Assembly (NCBI RefSeq): GCF_020829495.1
Contig: NZ_JAIVFQ010000049.1
Coordinates: 1-54,638 of the forward strand
Direction of reading: 5' to 3'
DNA from: Nostoc favosum CHAB5714
GTDB lineage: Bacteria; Cyanobacteriota; Cyanobacteriia; Cyanobacteriales; Nostocaceae
DNA: 54,638 nucleotides
Shown: in pieces, positions 36,341 to 44,999 of the stretch
Layout: every line of letters begins with the position of its first letter
Numbering within the stretch: the first letter of the stretch is position 1
Made by a program: the position numbers and the translations under genes
Notes under the pieces: generated by a model
Database searches by the model: none
Told to the model about the DNA's origin: nothing
Seen by the model: the letters and a program-made list of their open reading frames with translations, nothing else

Positions 36341-36580
36341 ATGAATTTACAACGTCATAGCCTAGTCATAGAAGATATGGAATGGCAAGAGGAACTCACG
36401 GATGCGGATTTACAGGCAGTGGTAGGGGGAACAGGAGGTACAGTAGATGTCGTAGTAGAAGAAACTACGGACAGTGCAAGTGAAATAGGTCGGAATACAA
36501 GTCGTGTAATAGATCAGGTTCAAGAAATAGGAGGGACAGCAGGTCGGGCTGGAGCCGGATTGTTAAGGGGACTTACTTGA
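36341..36580 (+). CDS. Double-glycine leader peptide (bacteriocin/RiPP-like precursor)
   Basis: A 79-residue small protein from ATG 36341, with GAGAGG upstream. Residues 1-30 look like a GG-type leader: an amphipathic acidic segment ending ELTDADLQAVVGG, with cleavage expected after Gly30. The predicted 49-residue product starts TGGTVDVVVEE and is rich in G, T, R and V with no cysteine, so it is not a classical lanthipeptide. GG leaders are cut and exported by peptidase-containing ABC transporters (C39), none of which is in this window, nor is any modification enzyme. Role unknown: bacteriocin, signal or surface peptide. The upstream 36227 start reads through non-conserved-looking sequence. 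Confidence 0.7.
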   Translation: MNLQRHSLVIEDMEWQEELTDADLQAVVGGTGGTVDVVVEETTDSASEIGRNTSRVIDQVQEIGGTAGRAGAGLLRGLT

Positions 36581-36845
36581 ATAGTTTCCGGGTAATGTCA
36601 AAGTTATCTCGTTAAGAGTCAGAGACTCTTAATGCCCGTCGTTGAGGCTCCGCCTCCCTTGCTGGCGGCAGAGCCTTCTTGAGCAGCATTTCCAGCCTCT
36701 GGCTGTAAACGAGGTTTTTTATATAAACTACTCACACTTAGAATATTTTTCAGCAAAAGGGCATCTAAACAGCGATCGCTTTGAAAAATGATTCAACAAA
36801 ATTTTATGGGAGTTATAGTCTTTATCTTGACTCCTAACTTTTTTC
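36581..36845. other. Spacer, no gene
   Basis: Contains a weak inverted repeat near 36617-36710 (AGAGACTC, TTAATGCCCG.., AACGAGG). No ORF or RNA gene is seen. Confidence 0.4.
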
Positions 36846-36980
36846 ATGCCATCCAAAATCTTACCATCGCTCCTGAAACCCGGTGACTTGCTACGAGTAA
36901 TTGCCCCTAGTGGTGCTTTGCGAGAATTTGAGGCATTTGGGCGGAGTGTAGAAATTTTGAATACTGAATCGGTGTTCTAG
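36846..36980 (+). pseudogene. N-terminal fragment of an LD-carboxypeptidase (peptidase S66)
   Basis: 44 codons reading LLKPGDLLRVIAPSGALREF then EAFGRSVEIL and a stop. LKPGD-x-RVIAPSG is the N-terminal signature of LD-carboxypeptidase/microcin-immunity (S66) proteins, normally about 300 residues long. The remainder is absent; the inverted-repeat element at 36996 follows 15 bp later and ackA lies beyond it. It is a truncated relic. Confidence 0.75.
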
Positions 36981-36995
36981 AAGCATGGGGCTAAA

Positions 36996-37253
36996 CTTAG
37001 TACAGTTTTGCGTAAAAGCGTAGCGTTTTTAATGCAGGGGAATGCATTGGCATTGTAAGCTGACGCATTGGCATTGTAAGCCGACGCATTGGCATTGTAA
37101 GCTGACGCATTGGCATTGTAAGCTGACACATTGGCATTGTAAGCTGACACATTGGCATTGTAAGCCGACGCATTGGCATTGTAAGCCGACGCATTGGCAT
37201 TGCAGGGTATTGCCAAATTTAATTTGCTACGAATTAATGAAATGCTGTACTTA
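36996..37253. mobile_element. Dispersed inverted-repeat element with 21-bp repeats, copy B
   Basis: Inverted copy of the element at 25169-25448. Ends CTTAGTACAG and CTGTACTTAA; the flanks match nearly base for base (GGCAATACCCTGCAATGCC and TGCATTAAAAACGCTACG in reverse complement). Core: seven 21-bp units plus a partial (37040-37201). Unit tails differ from copy A (GTCAGCTTAC or GTCGGCTTAC against ATCGACTGAC), so units have been homogenised within each locus. Confidence 0.88.
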
Positions 37254-37292
37254 ATGACATGATCAAAGCAGGTCATGTTTTTATGTTGTCAT

Positions 37293-38546
37293 ATGAAGAT
37301 ATTGGTGCTAAATGCCGGTTCGAGCAGCCAAAAGAGTTGTCTATATGAGATTGCAGATGAGGTTCTCCCCACCCAAGCACCCCAACCCCTTTGGGAAGGT
37401 AAAATCAACTGGACTCAAGATCGGGGTGTGGCAGAAATTGAGGTGAAAACTGCTACGGGTGCAACGCTGCAAGAATCAATCTCTGGTGATTCCCCACAGG
37501 CACACGTCACCTATATGCTCCATACACTTAGTTATGGTGCTACCAAGGTAATTGATCAGTTGTCAGAAATCGATGTGGTGGGGCATCGGATAGTGCATGG
37601 TGGACAGGATTATCGAGATAGTGTGGTAATTACGGAGGATGTCAAAAAGGCGATCGCTCGTCTGTCTAACCTTGCTCCCGAACATAATCCAGCCGCTTTG
37701 TCAGGCATAGAAGCAATTGAAAAAATCTTAAAAGATGTCACCCAGATAGCAGTATTTGATACTGGTTTTCATGCCACTCTACCCGATGCAGCAGCAATCT
37801 ATCCCGGCCCTTATGAGTGGGTAGAACAAGGTATCCGTCGCTATGGGTTTCATGGTATCAGTCACCAATACTGTTCTCAACGTGCTGCCCAAATTCTCGG
37901 TCAAGATGTTCCCCCTGAGCGCTTAATTACCTGTCATCTGGGTAATGGCTGTTCTTTGGCAGCGATAAAAAACGGTCGCAGCATTGATACCACAATGGGA
38001 TTCACGCCCCTAGAAGGATTGATGATGGGTAGTCGTTCTGGTTCAGTTGATCCAGGGATTCTGATTTATCTGTTGCAATACTGCAATTACTCCGTCGAAA
38101 AGTTGGATCATATATTAAATAAAGCTTCTGGGTTAAAGGGAATTTCGGGTGTATCTAGCGATATGCGTGAGGTGAGAGAAGCGATCGCTCAAGGTAATTC
38201 CCGCGCTCAACTGGCATTGGATATCTACGTGCATCGTCTGCGTTCTGGTATCGGTGCAATGCTTACTAGTTTGGGCGGATTAGATACTTTGGTATTCACA
38301 GCAGGCGTGGGTGAACATTCCCCGGATATTCGCCAAGCCGCCTGTGAAACCTTTGGTTTTTTGGGATTGAAAATAGACCTTGAAAAAAATCAGCAACAGC
38401 CTGTTGATGAGGATATTGCGACACCCGATTCAGCAGTGCGTGTATTAGTTATTCATACTCAAGAAGATTGGGCGATCGCCGGCCAATGTTGGCAATTATT
38501 GAAAAACTCAGAACTTGCACCAGTCCCAACAACCGCCTCAGAATAG
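37293..38546 (+). CDS. ackA: Acetate kinase
   Basis: 417 residues, interconverting acetate + ATP and acetyl phosphate + ADP. ASKHA-fold signatures: MKILVLNAGSSSQKSCLYE at the N-terminus (phosphate loop), RYGFHGISHQYCSQRA and TCHLGNGCSLAAI, and FTAGVGEHSPDIR near the C-terminus. Start ATG 37293 gives the conserved N-terminus. The last residues are ELAPVPTTASE, and the stop codon TAG coincides with the terminal repeat of an element beginning at 38544, so the native 3' end may have been replaced. No phosphotransacetylase gene is adjacent. A partial copy of its 3' end is at 42866. Confidence 0.95.
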   Translation: MKILVLNAGSSSQKSCLYEIADEVLPTQAPQPLWEGKINWTQDRGVAEIEVKTATGATLQESISGDSPQAHVTYMLHTLSYGATKVIDQLSEIDVVGHRIVHGGQDYRDSVVITEDVKKAIARLSNLAPEHNPAALSGIEAIEKILKDVTQIAVFDTGFHATLPDAAAIYPGPYEWVEQGIRRYGFHGISHQYCSQRAAQILGQDVPPERLITCHLGNGCSLAAIKNGRSIDTTMGFTPLEGLMMGSRSGSVDPGILIYLLQYCNYSVEKLDHILNKASGLKGISGVSSDMREVREAIAQGNSRAQLALDIYVHRLRSGIGAMLTSLGGLDTLVFTAGVGEHSPDIRQAACETFGFLGLKIDLEKNQQQPVDEDIATPDSAVRVLVIHTQEDWAIAGQCWQLLKNSELAPVPTTASE

Positions 38547-39124
38547 ACCTCTTGCAAAAGTCTATCCCCTTTTCCACATCCCGTGAAAAGTCAGGTTGAG
38601 CGATGGCATTTGCTTGTTGAGCGATGGCATTTGCTTGTTGAGCGATGGCATTTGCTTGTTGAGCGATGGCATTTGCTTGTTGAGCGATGGCATTTGCTTG
38701 TTGAGCGATGGCATTTGCTTGTTGAGCGATCACATTTGCTTGTTGAGCGATCACATTTGCTTGTTGAGCGATCACATTTGCTTGTTGAGCGACAGCATTT
38801 GCTTGTTGAGCGACAGCATTTGCTTGTTTGGAAGTAGGTACGGTACTCTCTCTCTTTTTCCAACGTCATCAACAATTGGTCTTTTAAGCTTAATTTACCT
38901 GGTCGGGAAAGTTTTTTGTTTTGTTGCCTTTTGCGGTAAGCTCCCGCTATGCCGTTAGGCTTATCGCACTATCTCTAGCATCTGCTTGAAAGTCTCGCTC
39001 GCGTACACCACACATTGCTGTAAAGTCTTCTAGCTTTAGGTTCTTTACTTGGAAAGTAGGTCATCAATGCTACCCAACTCTAACCTACTTGTCCCACACA
39101 TCTAGGATTTTTGCAAGAGGTCTA
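38544..39124. mobile_element. Inverted-repeat element carrying a 21-bp minisatellite
   Basis: 581 bp bounded by TAGACCTCTTGCAAAA and its inverted copy TTTTTGCAAGAGGTCTA. Inside are eleven 21-bp units (38595-38825) and about 300 bp of unique sequence without a convincing gene. It abuts the ackA stop codon. These terminal repeats look like a non-autonomous transposable element; I see no transposase. Confidence 0.75.
38595..38825. repeat. 21-bp tandem repeat, 11 copies, with a variable window
   Basis: Eleven units of GAGCG, a four-base window, CATTTGCTTGTT. The window is ATGG in six units, then ATCA in three, then ACAG in two, in blocks. In one frame this is VERxHLL with x = W, S or Q. The 129-329 locus is the same scaffold with TACG (x = T). 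Confidence 0.95.
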
Positions 39125-39487
39125 ATGAATTTTGAGGCTGATAGCTAAAGTCTATCTATTGAAGACTGGGTAAGGTTTATAGTCCAATACAGTTCAGTTA
39201 AGCATTTTTTCCTTCTTTTTCTTCTCTTCCTTTGCGTTCAACTCTTGGAGACACACTCGTGTTTGCGTCTTCTCTGCGAGAGGCTTTGCCAACGCGGTTC
39301 GTTAAAAAAATTAACTTTGACAAAGAGTTAAGCCTTAACCCAAGCGTATTGGTTTATAGTCCACTAAGCGTGGACTTGTGCTAATTCTCACGTTTAAATT
39401 CGCTTGCTCTGGGACCTTTTTAAACTTTGGATTTTGAATATTCAATCCAAAATCCAAAATTTAAAATCTAAAATTCTGTGAGTATAT
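39125..39487. other. Spacer, no gene
   Basis: Fragments of common Nostoc repeats (CAACTCTTGGAGACACACTC, TCCAAAATCCAAAATTTAAAATC). No ORF or RNA gene supported. Confidence 0.45.
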
Positions 39488-41140
39488 CTAAACTGGAGTC
39501 AAAAAGTTATTAAACACGGAACTGGCAACATTCCTACCTACTTGCACCCCGTCTATAGTGGCCGCTTCAATATGGACGCCACCATAAATCCGGCTATCGG
39601 CATCCTCTTGGGCTGCCTGTGAAAAGCTACCGTAATAGCGAGCAACGCCAGGTAATTCTTGTGAAGGAATGTCAAAACTGATGTCGTCGGTGCCGTAGAA
39701 AAGTTTCAGAATTTCGGCTGATGCACCACCGAATACAGAATGTCCTGAGATGTAATCTGGGAATGGTGGGGTATCTAGCAGAGGTTCCCAATTAGGATTG
39801 GCAATCGTATCAGGATTATTATCTTGATCGGCATTGCGGATTGCAGTAATCGGGCGCAATTGCTCATAGACGTACTTGGCATCCCACCCAACAATACCCG
39901 CATCAGCTTGGGCAATGTTCAGCAGCGCAAATAAACGGGCATTCTCCTCGAGGGTATTGCTTTGAGCCAATGCTACTTCTTGCGCGAGTTCGTTCAACTG
40001 ACCTGGTGGTCTGAAAGTATCGCCGCGATCGTAAGCCCAGAATTGGGCAATTTCCGTCTGATCTGCGGTGCGAACAGTGCTGTTTTCAGCGCCAAGCGCC
40101 TTAACCTGATTAAAATTTCTCGTATACCGAGGGCTACCATACTCAGGGAAAGTATCTGGACGGAACAGGATAACACTGTCTATAGCAAAGGGAGTTACTA
40201 GACCCCACTGGGGCAATAATGCTGGTGCAAAATTGGTAGTATTATTTGTTGTTTCACCATCGGTGAAAGTTCGCTTCCAATCCCCAAAGCCAGTTCCCGG
40301 CGTGTATGGTTCTTGTGCAGTACTTGAACCATCATTTTTCCGGTTATCGAGTATTTGCTGGGCAACCTTGTTTCCGATCGCAATGCCTTTGTCCTCAGCC
40401 GTACCATCCGGGATTGCTGCAAGAGACCTTTGCCGTTGTTCATCGAACGTAGTTTTTTGTTTTGGGAACAAATTGACCAGCGTTCGGTAGGCTGCTTCAA
40501 CTGCCGCAGCTTCTTTCGATGCCCCCGCAGCTTCCGATGCGCTAATGTTCACTAAATAAGGCTTGTAACTCCGGTCAATTGCGTTGACGGCATCATAAAC
40601 TGCCGCTTGAACGATCGCCTGATTGCGTGCCCCCAGTGGAGGTGCTGTTCCCGATGCTTGTATGGCATTTAAAAGAATTGAATTCCATTGGATCACAACG
40701 TCACCTCCAGTAATTAACTGGCTGGCTACATTGTTGGCTGTATTACTTTCAGTAACGTTATTACCTGGTATTACCTGTCCAATCAAATAGTAGAGTCCTG
40801 GAGAGACAACACTTGCAGTGCGGAACTCAGATCCAGCAAAATCCACAGTAAATGTTTTAGATTGACCAGGCGCTAAATTAACCCTTTGATCGTTCAAACC
40901 GCCCAAAAGCTCATCTTTGCCCCTGAGTAAATCCCTTGCACCCCTTGATTGTTCGAGTGTGTTTAGAGAATTGATGTCAAGAACTTTATCGGTTGATCCA
41001 TACAGTTTAAGGTTTACAGGGCCGTTGAACCGTGTATCACCTTGATTTTTAACTACAATTTTCAGTTTTCCCTGTTCATCGGGAAAGATTGTCGGATTTT
41101 CGAGAATTTCAGCAAACTGAATAACGATATCTGAAGCCAT
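39488..41140 (-). CDS. Vanadium-dependent haloperoxidase-like (PAP2 superfamily) with CARDB-like N-terminus
   Basis: 550 residues. Residues 1-145 look like a CARDB adhesion-type domain (VKNQGDTRFNGPVNLKLY, ESNTANN). Residues about 146-550 form a vanadium haloperoxidase/PAP2 domain with the vanadate-pocket residues K422 and R429 (KYVYEQLRP), S465-G466-H467 (YISGHS), R517 and H523 (SRIYGGVH). Such enzymes oxidise halides with H2O2 or act as phosphatases; which applies here cannot be read from sequence. No signal peptide, as with RTX-exported proteins. The upstream minus-strand gene is an RTX protein 267 bp away. Confidence 0.85.
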   Translation of the reverse strand: MASDIVIQFAEILENPTIFPDEQGKLKIVVKNQGDTRFNGPVNLKLYGSTDKVLDINSLNTLEQSRGARDLLRGKDELLGGLNDQRVNLAPGQSKTFTVDFAGSEFRTASVVSPGLYYLIGQVIPGNNVTESNTANNVASQLITGGDVVIQWNSILLNAIQASGTAPPLGARNQAIVQAAVYDAVNAIDRSYKPYLVNISASEAAGASKEAAAVEAAYRTLVNLFPKQKTTFDEQRQRSLAAIPDGTAEDKGIAIGNKVAQQILDNRKNDGSSTAQEPYTPGTGFGDWKRTFTDGETTNNTTNFAPALLPQWGLVTPFAIDSVILFRPDTFPEYGSPRYTRNFNQVKALGAENSTVRTADQTEIAQFWAYDRGDTFRPPGQLNELAQEVALAQSNTLEENARLFALLNIAQADAGIVGWDAKYVYEQLRPITAIRNADQDNNPDTIANPNWEPLLDTPPFPDYISGHSVFGGASAEILKLFYGTDDISFDIPSQELPGVARYYGSFSQAAQEDADSRIYGGVHIEAATIDGVQVGRNVASSVFNNFLTPV

Positions 41141-41236
41141 AAAGCTTTTGTTCCTTTTGTTGCAAATAGGAATAAGATAGTTTTCCTGCCTTTTGCTATT
41201 AAAGGACTACCAAAAAATAAATTATCCAATCTTAAT

Positions 41237-41319
41237 TTGTAGGGTGCATTAATAAAGTAACCACAATTTCGATCTAATCTGTCATGGTGCATTAACCAGA
41301 GATATAACGCATCCTACAA
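41237..41319. repeat. Palindromic repeat element (TTGTAGGGTGCATTA type)
   Basis: 83 bp whose ends TTGTAGGGTGCATTA and TAACGCATCCTACAA form imperfect inverted repeats. This kind of element is widely scattered in cyanobacterial genomes. It lies between the haloperoxidase-like gene and the RTX gene. Confidence 0.75.
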
Positions 41320-41407
41320 GTTGGATATTTTTTTAATTGGAGTCCTTTAGGCGTGCAGTAACGCCCAGATAAGATTTTGGTTGAATACCCTGAGCCTGAA
41401 CTTCTAA

Positions 41408-42580
41408 TCAAACAAAAATGAATTGATTGCTATCGGAAAGACTTAGATTGGAGAGCGAAATTCCCTCAACAATACCAATGAGTTCAGGCACAACTTGGCC
41501 TGGGGTAAAAAATATTCCCGTACCAGATATCGAGCTAACAGGAGATGCACTCAGCAAATACTGACTTGCTGAACCTGCTAGCTGGATTTTATCTACACCA
41601 CGGTTAACACCATCGTTCTTGGAGCCAAAGTCTTTAATCAGAGCGTAGTCTTGAGTCCCACTGGCTTTAATATTGCCGTCATTGTATAAAACTACATCAA
41701 AGACAACACTATCATTACCTTTTACATCTCTAGCATTTGCTTGTGCAAGTCCTAGAACAAATGTGTCGTTATTTTTCCCACCGATTAAGGTATCTTTTTC
41801 ACCAAAGCCAAATCCTTGTTGCAGTTGACCAAAGAACGCTGTATCAGTACCAATCAACTCATCACTGCCGGCGCTACCATTAAGGGAGTCGTTACCTTGC
41901 CCACCAACAAGTAAATCTTTTCCACTATTAGCGTCGAGGTTATCGTTTCCTCGACCACCATAAATTTTATCGTTGCCACTACCACCAGAGATTGTGTCGT
42001 CACCGCTAACGCCAGGATTGCCCTCTATGTCATCACCATAGAGGGTGTCGTTGCCACTTTCACCATAAATGTTGTCGTTATCGGCCCCACCTTCAATATA
42101 GTCATTATCCTTACCACCATGAACAGTATCTTTACGGTCTTGACCATAAAGTTTATCGTTTTCTTCACCACCCTTTAAGGTATCATTGCCACTTGTAATT
42201 AAGTCTGAATTTCCACTAGGACTATAGTCACCGTAGATTGTGTCCTTCTCCCCATTACCCTCAAGGTAATCATTTCCACTTCCTCCACTAATGATGTCAT
42301 CTTTTTTTCGACCATAAACTTGATCGTCGCCACCTAAACTGGCAATGATATCAACACCATTCGTGCCATAGATTGTATCTGGGTTGGGCGTACCTTGATT
42401 AGAACCAGAGGGTTTTGTAGATGAGCCTGTTTCTACTTGATCTAGTTTTTGTAATTGAGTTTGCTCCTCTATTGAAGGTGACGGTTTAATTATTTGTGCT
42501 TCTGAGGTATCGAATCTGCTTGCTGATTGTTCTTTTAGTTCTTCCAATTCTTGTTGGTTTGTGTTCAGTTGCGTTGCCAT
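41408..42580 (-). CDS. RTX (hemolysin-type calcium-binding) protein
   Basis: 390 residues. A polar N-terminal 60 residues (MATQLNTNQQELEELKEQSA) precedes an array of RTX nonapeptides (about residues 68-245), for example GGSGNDYLEG, GESGNDTLYG and GGRGNDNLDA, interspersed with GKGE- and D-rich variants. A C-terminal domain of about 110 residues (DTFVLGLAQANARDV, DYALIKDFGS) follows, a common cyanobacterial calcium-binding C-terminus. Type I secretion is expected (no signal peptide; the hydrophobic end FIFV is usual for RTX exports). Upstream of, and on the same strand as, the haloperoxidase-like gene. Confidence 0.9.
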   Translation of the reverse strand: MATQLNTNQQELEELKEQSASRFDTSEAQIIKPSPSIEEQTQLQKLDQVETGSSTKPSGSNQGTPNPDTIYGTNGVDIIASLGGDDQVYGRKKDDIISGGSGNDYLEGNGEKDTIYGDYSPSGNSDLITSGNDTLKGGEENDKLYGQDRKDTVHGGKDNDYIEGGADNDNIYGESGNDTLYGDDIEGNPGVSGDDTISGGSGNDKIYGGRGNDNLDANSGKDLLVGGQGNDSLNGSAGSDELIGTDTAFFGQLQQGFGFGEKDTLIGGKNNDTFVLGLAQANARDVKGNDSVVFDVVLYNDGNIKASGTQDYALIKDFGSKNDGVNRGVDKIQLAGSASQYLLSASPVSSISGTGIFFTPGQVVPELIGIVEGISLSNLSLSDSNQFIFV

Positions 42581-43095
42581 TTTTTGACCTCATTTCCTTA
42601 AATAACTTGGATGACAGAACTATTTTTGCTCAATTAAGACAGAGCTACTTTTGTCTAGAAGTAACGTTGCAGAAAAGAGTGAGCGTTTGAACTATCAAAA
42701 GCATTTTTAAGTTGATGAACTCCGTATGAACGTGTGTAAATCCTGGTTGAACTATATGAAACAACACCAACATAGCTATACTTTTATATCGAGTTTAGAG
42801 TGTGAGTTTTACGCGAAGTATTAGTTATTGTTACAATTATTTACATAATAAGGAATTAGGCCTACTGAATTCAGCAGTGCAGATATTAGTGATAAATACT
42901 CAAGAAGATTGGGCGATCGCTCAACAATGTTAGCAACTTTTCCAAAAGTAAAAATAGGATTTACCTAGTCTGCAACTCTCATAGACAATCTCTAGCAAAA
43001 GAGCCAACTCTTTTCAAGGGTTGGCTAAACTCACAGTATTTTTTTAGGAATTTCCTCTTAATAATTTGGTATAGCAACCCGCGCCATGAGAGCAT
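42581..43095. other. Spacer with an ackA 3' echo
   Basis: Mostly AT-rich. 42866-42950 is a degraded copy of the end of ackA (separate entry). Otherwise no gene. Confidence 0.5.
42866..42950 (+). pseudogene. Fragment duplicating the 3' end of ackA
   Basis: About 85 bases align with the last part of ackA (about 38430-38515) at roughly 80-85 percent identity, including TACTCAAGAAGATTGGGCGA without mismatch. In frame: SAVQILVINTQEDWAIAQQC then a stop, against SAVRVLVIHTQEDWAIAGQC in AckA. It lies in the same orientation, 4.4 kb downstream of ackA. Confidence 0.85.
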
Positions 43096-43485
43096 CTAAT
43101 CTACGTACCTTAGCAAGCGGTGCATAATAAATCTAACAACTCGCCTCCGTATAAAACTTAAAATATACTCCACAAAATTTATCCGACTCCAATTAGTTCT
43201 ATCAATTGCTATATAAATAATTTTTTCATCGCTTAAGTATGTTTCTAGCCATTCTTTAACAATGGGAAACCAAACTTTTTCAATAGTGAGATTTGGTAAT
43301 GATAAAAATCTTTGTATTCTTTTTCTTCTACTCTCAAATTTAATTGCCAACGGTAGAGCGTTGGCTAACTTTTCTAAAGTTACTTCTTTTACTGACTGTA
43401 AGAGATTCAGCAAAATTTTTAGAAACAGGTATTCTGCTAAACTCAATTGACTTTTTAATTGGTTTTGGTAGAATGTAGGTAACAT
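43096..43485 (-). pseudogene. Truncated IS4-type transposase
   Basis: Starts MLPTFYQNQLKSQLSLAEYL and contains ESRRKRIQRFLSLPNLTIEKVWFP (key parts RRKRIQRFLSLP) and YIAIDRTNW, the beginning of the DDE domain with the first Asp. After about residue 105 the frame diverges into INFVEYILSFIRRR with no second or third acidic motif. The family is a common Nostoc IS4-like group (from memory). Inactive remnant; no clear terminal repeats. Confidence 0.7.
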
Positions 43486-43679
43486 TATCATTAGGTAGGT
43501 CTTATTGACAAAACTAGACCTATCTTTTTCTATCACAAAATGTTACCCGCCTTACATACAAAGCTTTTTAGCCTGTTTCGTCGCCCCTTCAGGTAAACTC
43601 TATGACTATATAACTAGGTCATTTTACAATAAGCACATTGTATACAATAATTTAGTCTGCTTGGGAAGATAAGAAAAAT

Positions 43680-44465
43680 ATGTTGTTATCGCGTAAAGCT
43701 ATTGTCACACCTTTTTTAGTCTGTGCGTGTATTTTAGGAGTTGGCTTAATTCAATTCCCTCGACTGCAAGAATTGATAAAGAGCAAAGAATCTGCCTCTT
43801 TAGAAGCTTTAGAGAAAGAAATAAAATCAGAAAGCATCCGTCTTAATTTTCTCGAAAAAATGCCTAGTTTTGGTTATGATAACTTCATTGCAGATTTGGT
43901 ATATCTCAATTTTTTACAATATTTCGGAGATGATGAAGTTCGGGATAAAACAGGTTACAGTTTAAGTCCAGAGTATTTTGAAGTAATTCTAGAACGTGAC
44001 CCGCGATTTTTAGCAGCGTATCGCAGTCTTTCTATCAGTACTTCATTATATGCTGCTATGCCAGAACGTGCGATCGCATTATCAGAGAAAGGCTTAAAAT
44101 CACTCTCTGCTTCAGTTCCCGAAAAGTCTTATTACGTTTGGCGTTATAAAGGAGTTGATGAGTTATTATTTTTAGGCAACGCTAAAGCTGCCCAACAATC
44201 TTTTGCAACTGCGGCAAACTGGGCTAGTAACTTCTCAGATGCAGAGAGTCAGATGATCGCTCATACTTCCCAAAAAACTGCTGAATTTCTGAGTCGAAAT
44301 CCCAACAGCAAATATGCTCAAATTGCTACCTGGGCAATAGTTTTGAATAATCAAGTTGATGAGAGAAATCAAAAACGTGCAATTAGGGAAATTGAAGCTT
44401 TGGGAGGGAAAGTTATTACAACTGATGAAGGGACTCACAAAATTGTATTCCCCCCAAAAGATTAA
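43680..44465 (+). CDS. Membrane-anchored TPR-like protein, conserved unknown
   Basis: 261 residues. One N-terminal hydrophobic segment (about 9-26, TPFLVCACILGVGLIQF) would anchor it, followed by a charged coil and helical repeats reminiscent of TPRs (DPRFLAAYRSLSISTSLYAAMPERAIALSEKGL; NAKAAQQSFATAANWA). YFEVILERDPRFLAAY is TPR-like. No enzyme motif. Start ATG 43680, preceded by an AAGAAAA-type site. Likely a conserved cyanobacterial lipid-bilayer-tethered scaffold; the function is unknown to me. Confidence 0.75.
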   Translation: MLLSRKAIVTPFLVCACILGVGLIQFPRLQELIKSKESASLEALEKEIKSESIRLNFLEKMPSFGYDNFIADLVYLNFLQYFGDDEVRDKTGYSLSPEYFEVILERDPRFLAAYRSLSISTSLYAAMPERAIALSEKGLKSLSASVPEKSYYVWRYKGVDELLFLGNAKAAQQSFATAANWASNFSDAESQMIAHTSQKTAEFLSRNPNSKYAQIATWAIVLNNQVDERNQKRAIREIEALGGKVITTDEGTHKIVFPPKD

Positions 44466-44562
44466 TTTATTAGTTATAACGGGTTGCTGCAAGTGTAGTA
44501 GCAAATTATATTCGCCCAATCGGGTTCAAATTTCTCACATATGATTGAGTAGGTTAACACTG

Positions 44563-44982
44563 ATGTCAATACAATTGGCAGAATCTGACTTTCAAATATT
44601 AGGGTGTTTTCCTGTTATTTCCCAGTTGCGCCCTCACCTTGAGCAAGATAAGTTTGTAGAACAAGTTCGATATCAAATGAAAGAAGGATATCAACTTGCA
44701 TTCTTAGAAGTAGAAAAGCAAGCTGTAGCAGTCGCTGGATTTCGCATTTATACTTGTTTAGCTTCGGGAAAATTTTTATACATTGATGATTTAGTTGTTG
44801 ATGAGTTTAAACGGTCAAATAGCTATGGACAACAGTTATTTCAGTGGCTGATTGAATATGCAAAAAATCATAGCTGTGAACACCTGAGTCTTGATTCTGG
44901 TGTTCAGCGATTTGCTGCTCATAGGTTTTATCTCATGCAGCGTATGAGCATTACAAGTCATCACTTTTCAATTGAGTTGTAG
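44563..44982 (+). CDS. GNAT-family N-acetyltransferase
   Basis: 139 residues from ATG 44563. GNAT core: AVAGFRIYTCLASGKFLYIDDLVVDEFKRSNSYGQQLFQWL carries the acetyl-CoA strand (YIDDLVVDEFKR), although the usual Q/RxxGxG/A loop is altered to RSNSYG. LSLDSGVQRFAAHRFY is the C-terminal motif B region. Substrate unknown. It ends 17 bp before the pabC-like gene, so the two may be co-transcribed. Confidence 0.8.
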   Translation: MSIQLAESDFQILGCFPVISQLRPHLEQDKFVEQVRYQMKEGYQLAFLEVEKQAVAVAGFRIYTCLASGKFLYIDDLVVDEFKRSNSYGQQLFQWLIEYAKNHSCEHLSLDSGVQRFAAHRFYLMQRMSITSHHFSIEL

Positions 44983-44999
44983 CAACAAGCAATCTAGTT

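Noticed and set aside
36997..37254. The 37.0-kb array considered as a CRISPR array
   Set aside because: Units are contiguous 21-mers without unique spacers, and there are no cas genes.
38449..38958. Four overlapping ORFs across the 38.6-kb array (VERWHLL, AIAQQAN, STSKCHR, LLSDGIC)
   Set aside because: All are products of repeat periodicity; one overlaps the end of ackA antisense.
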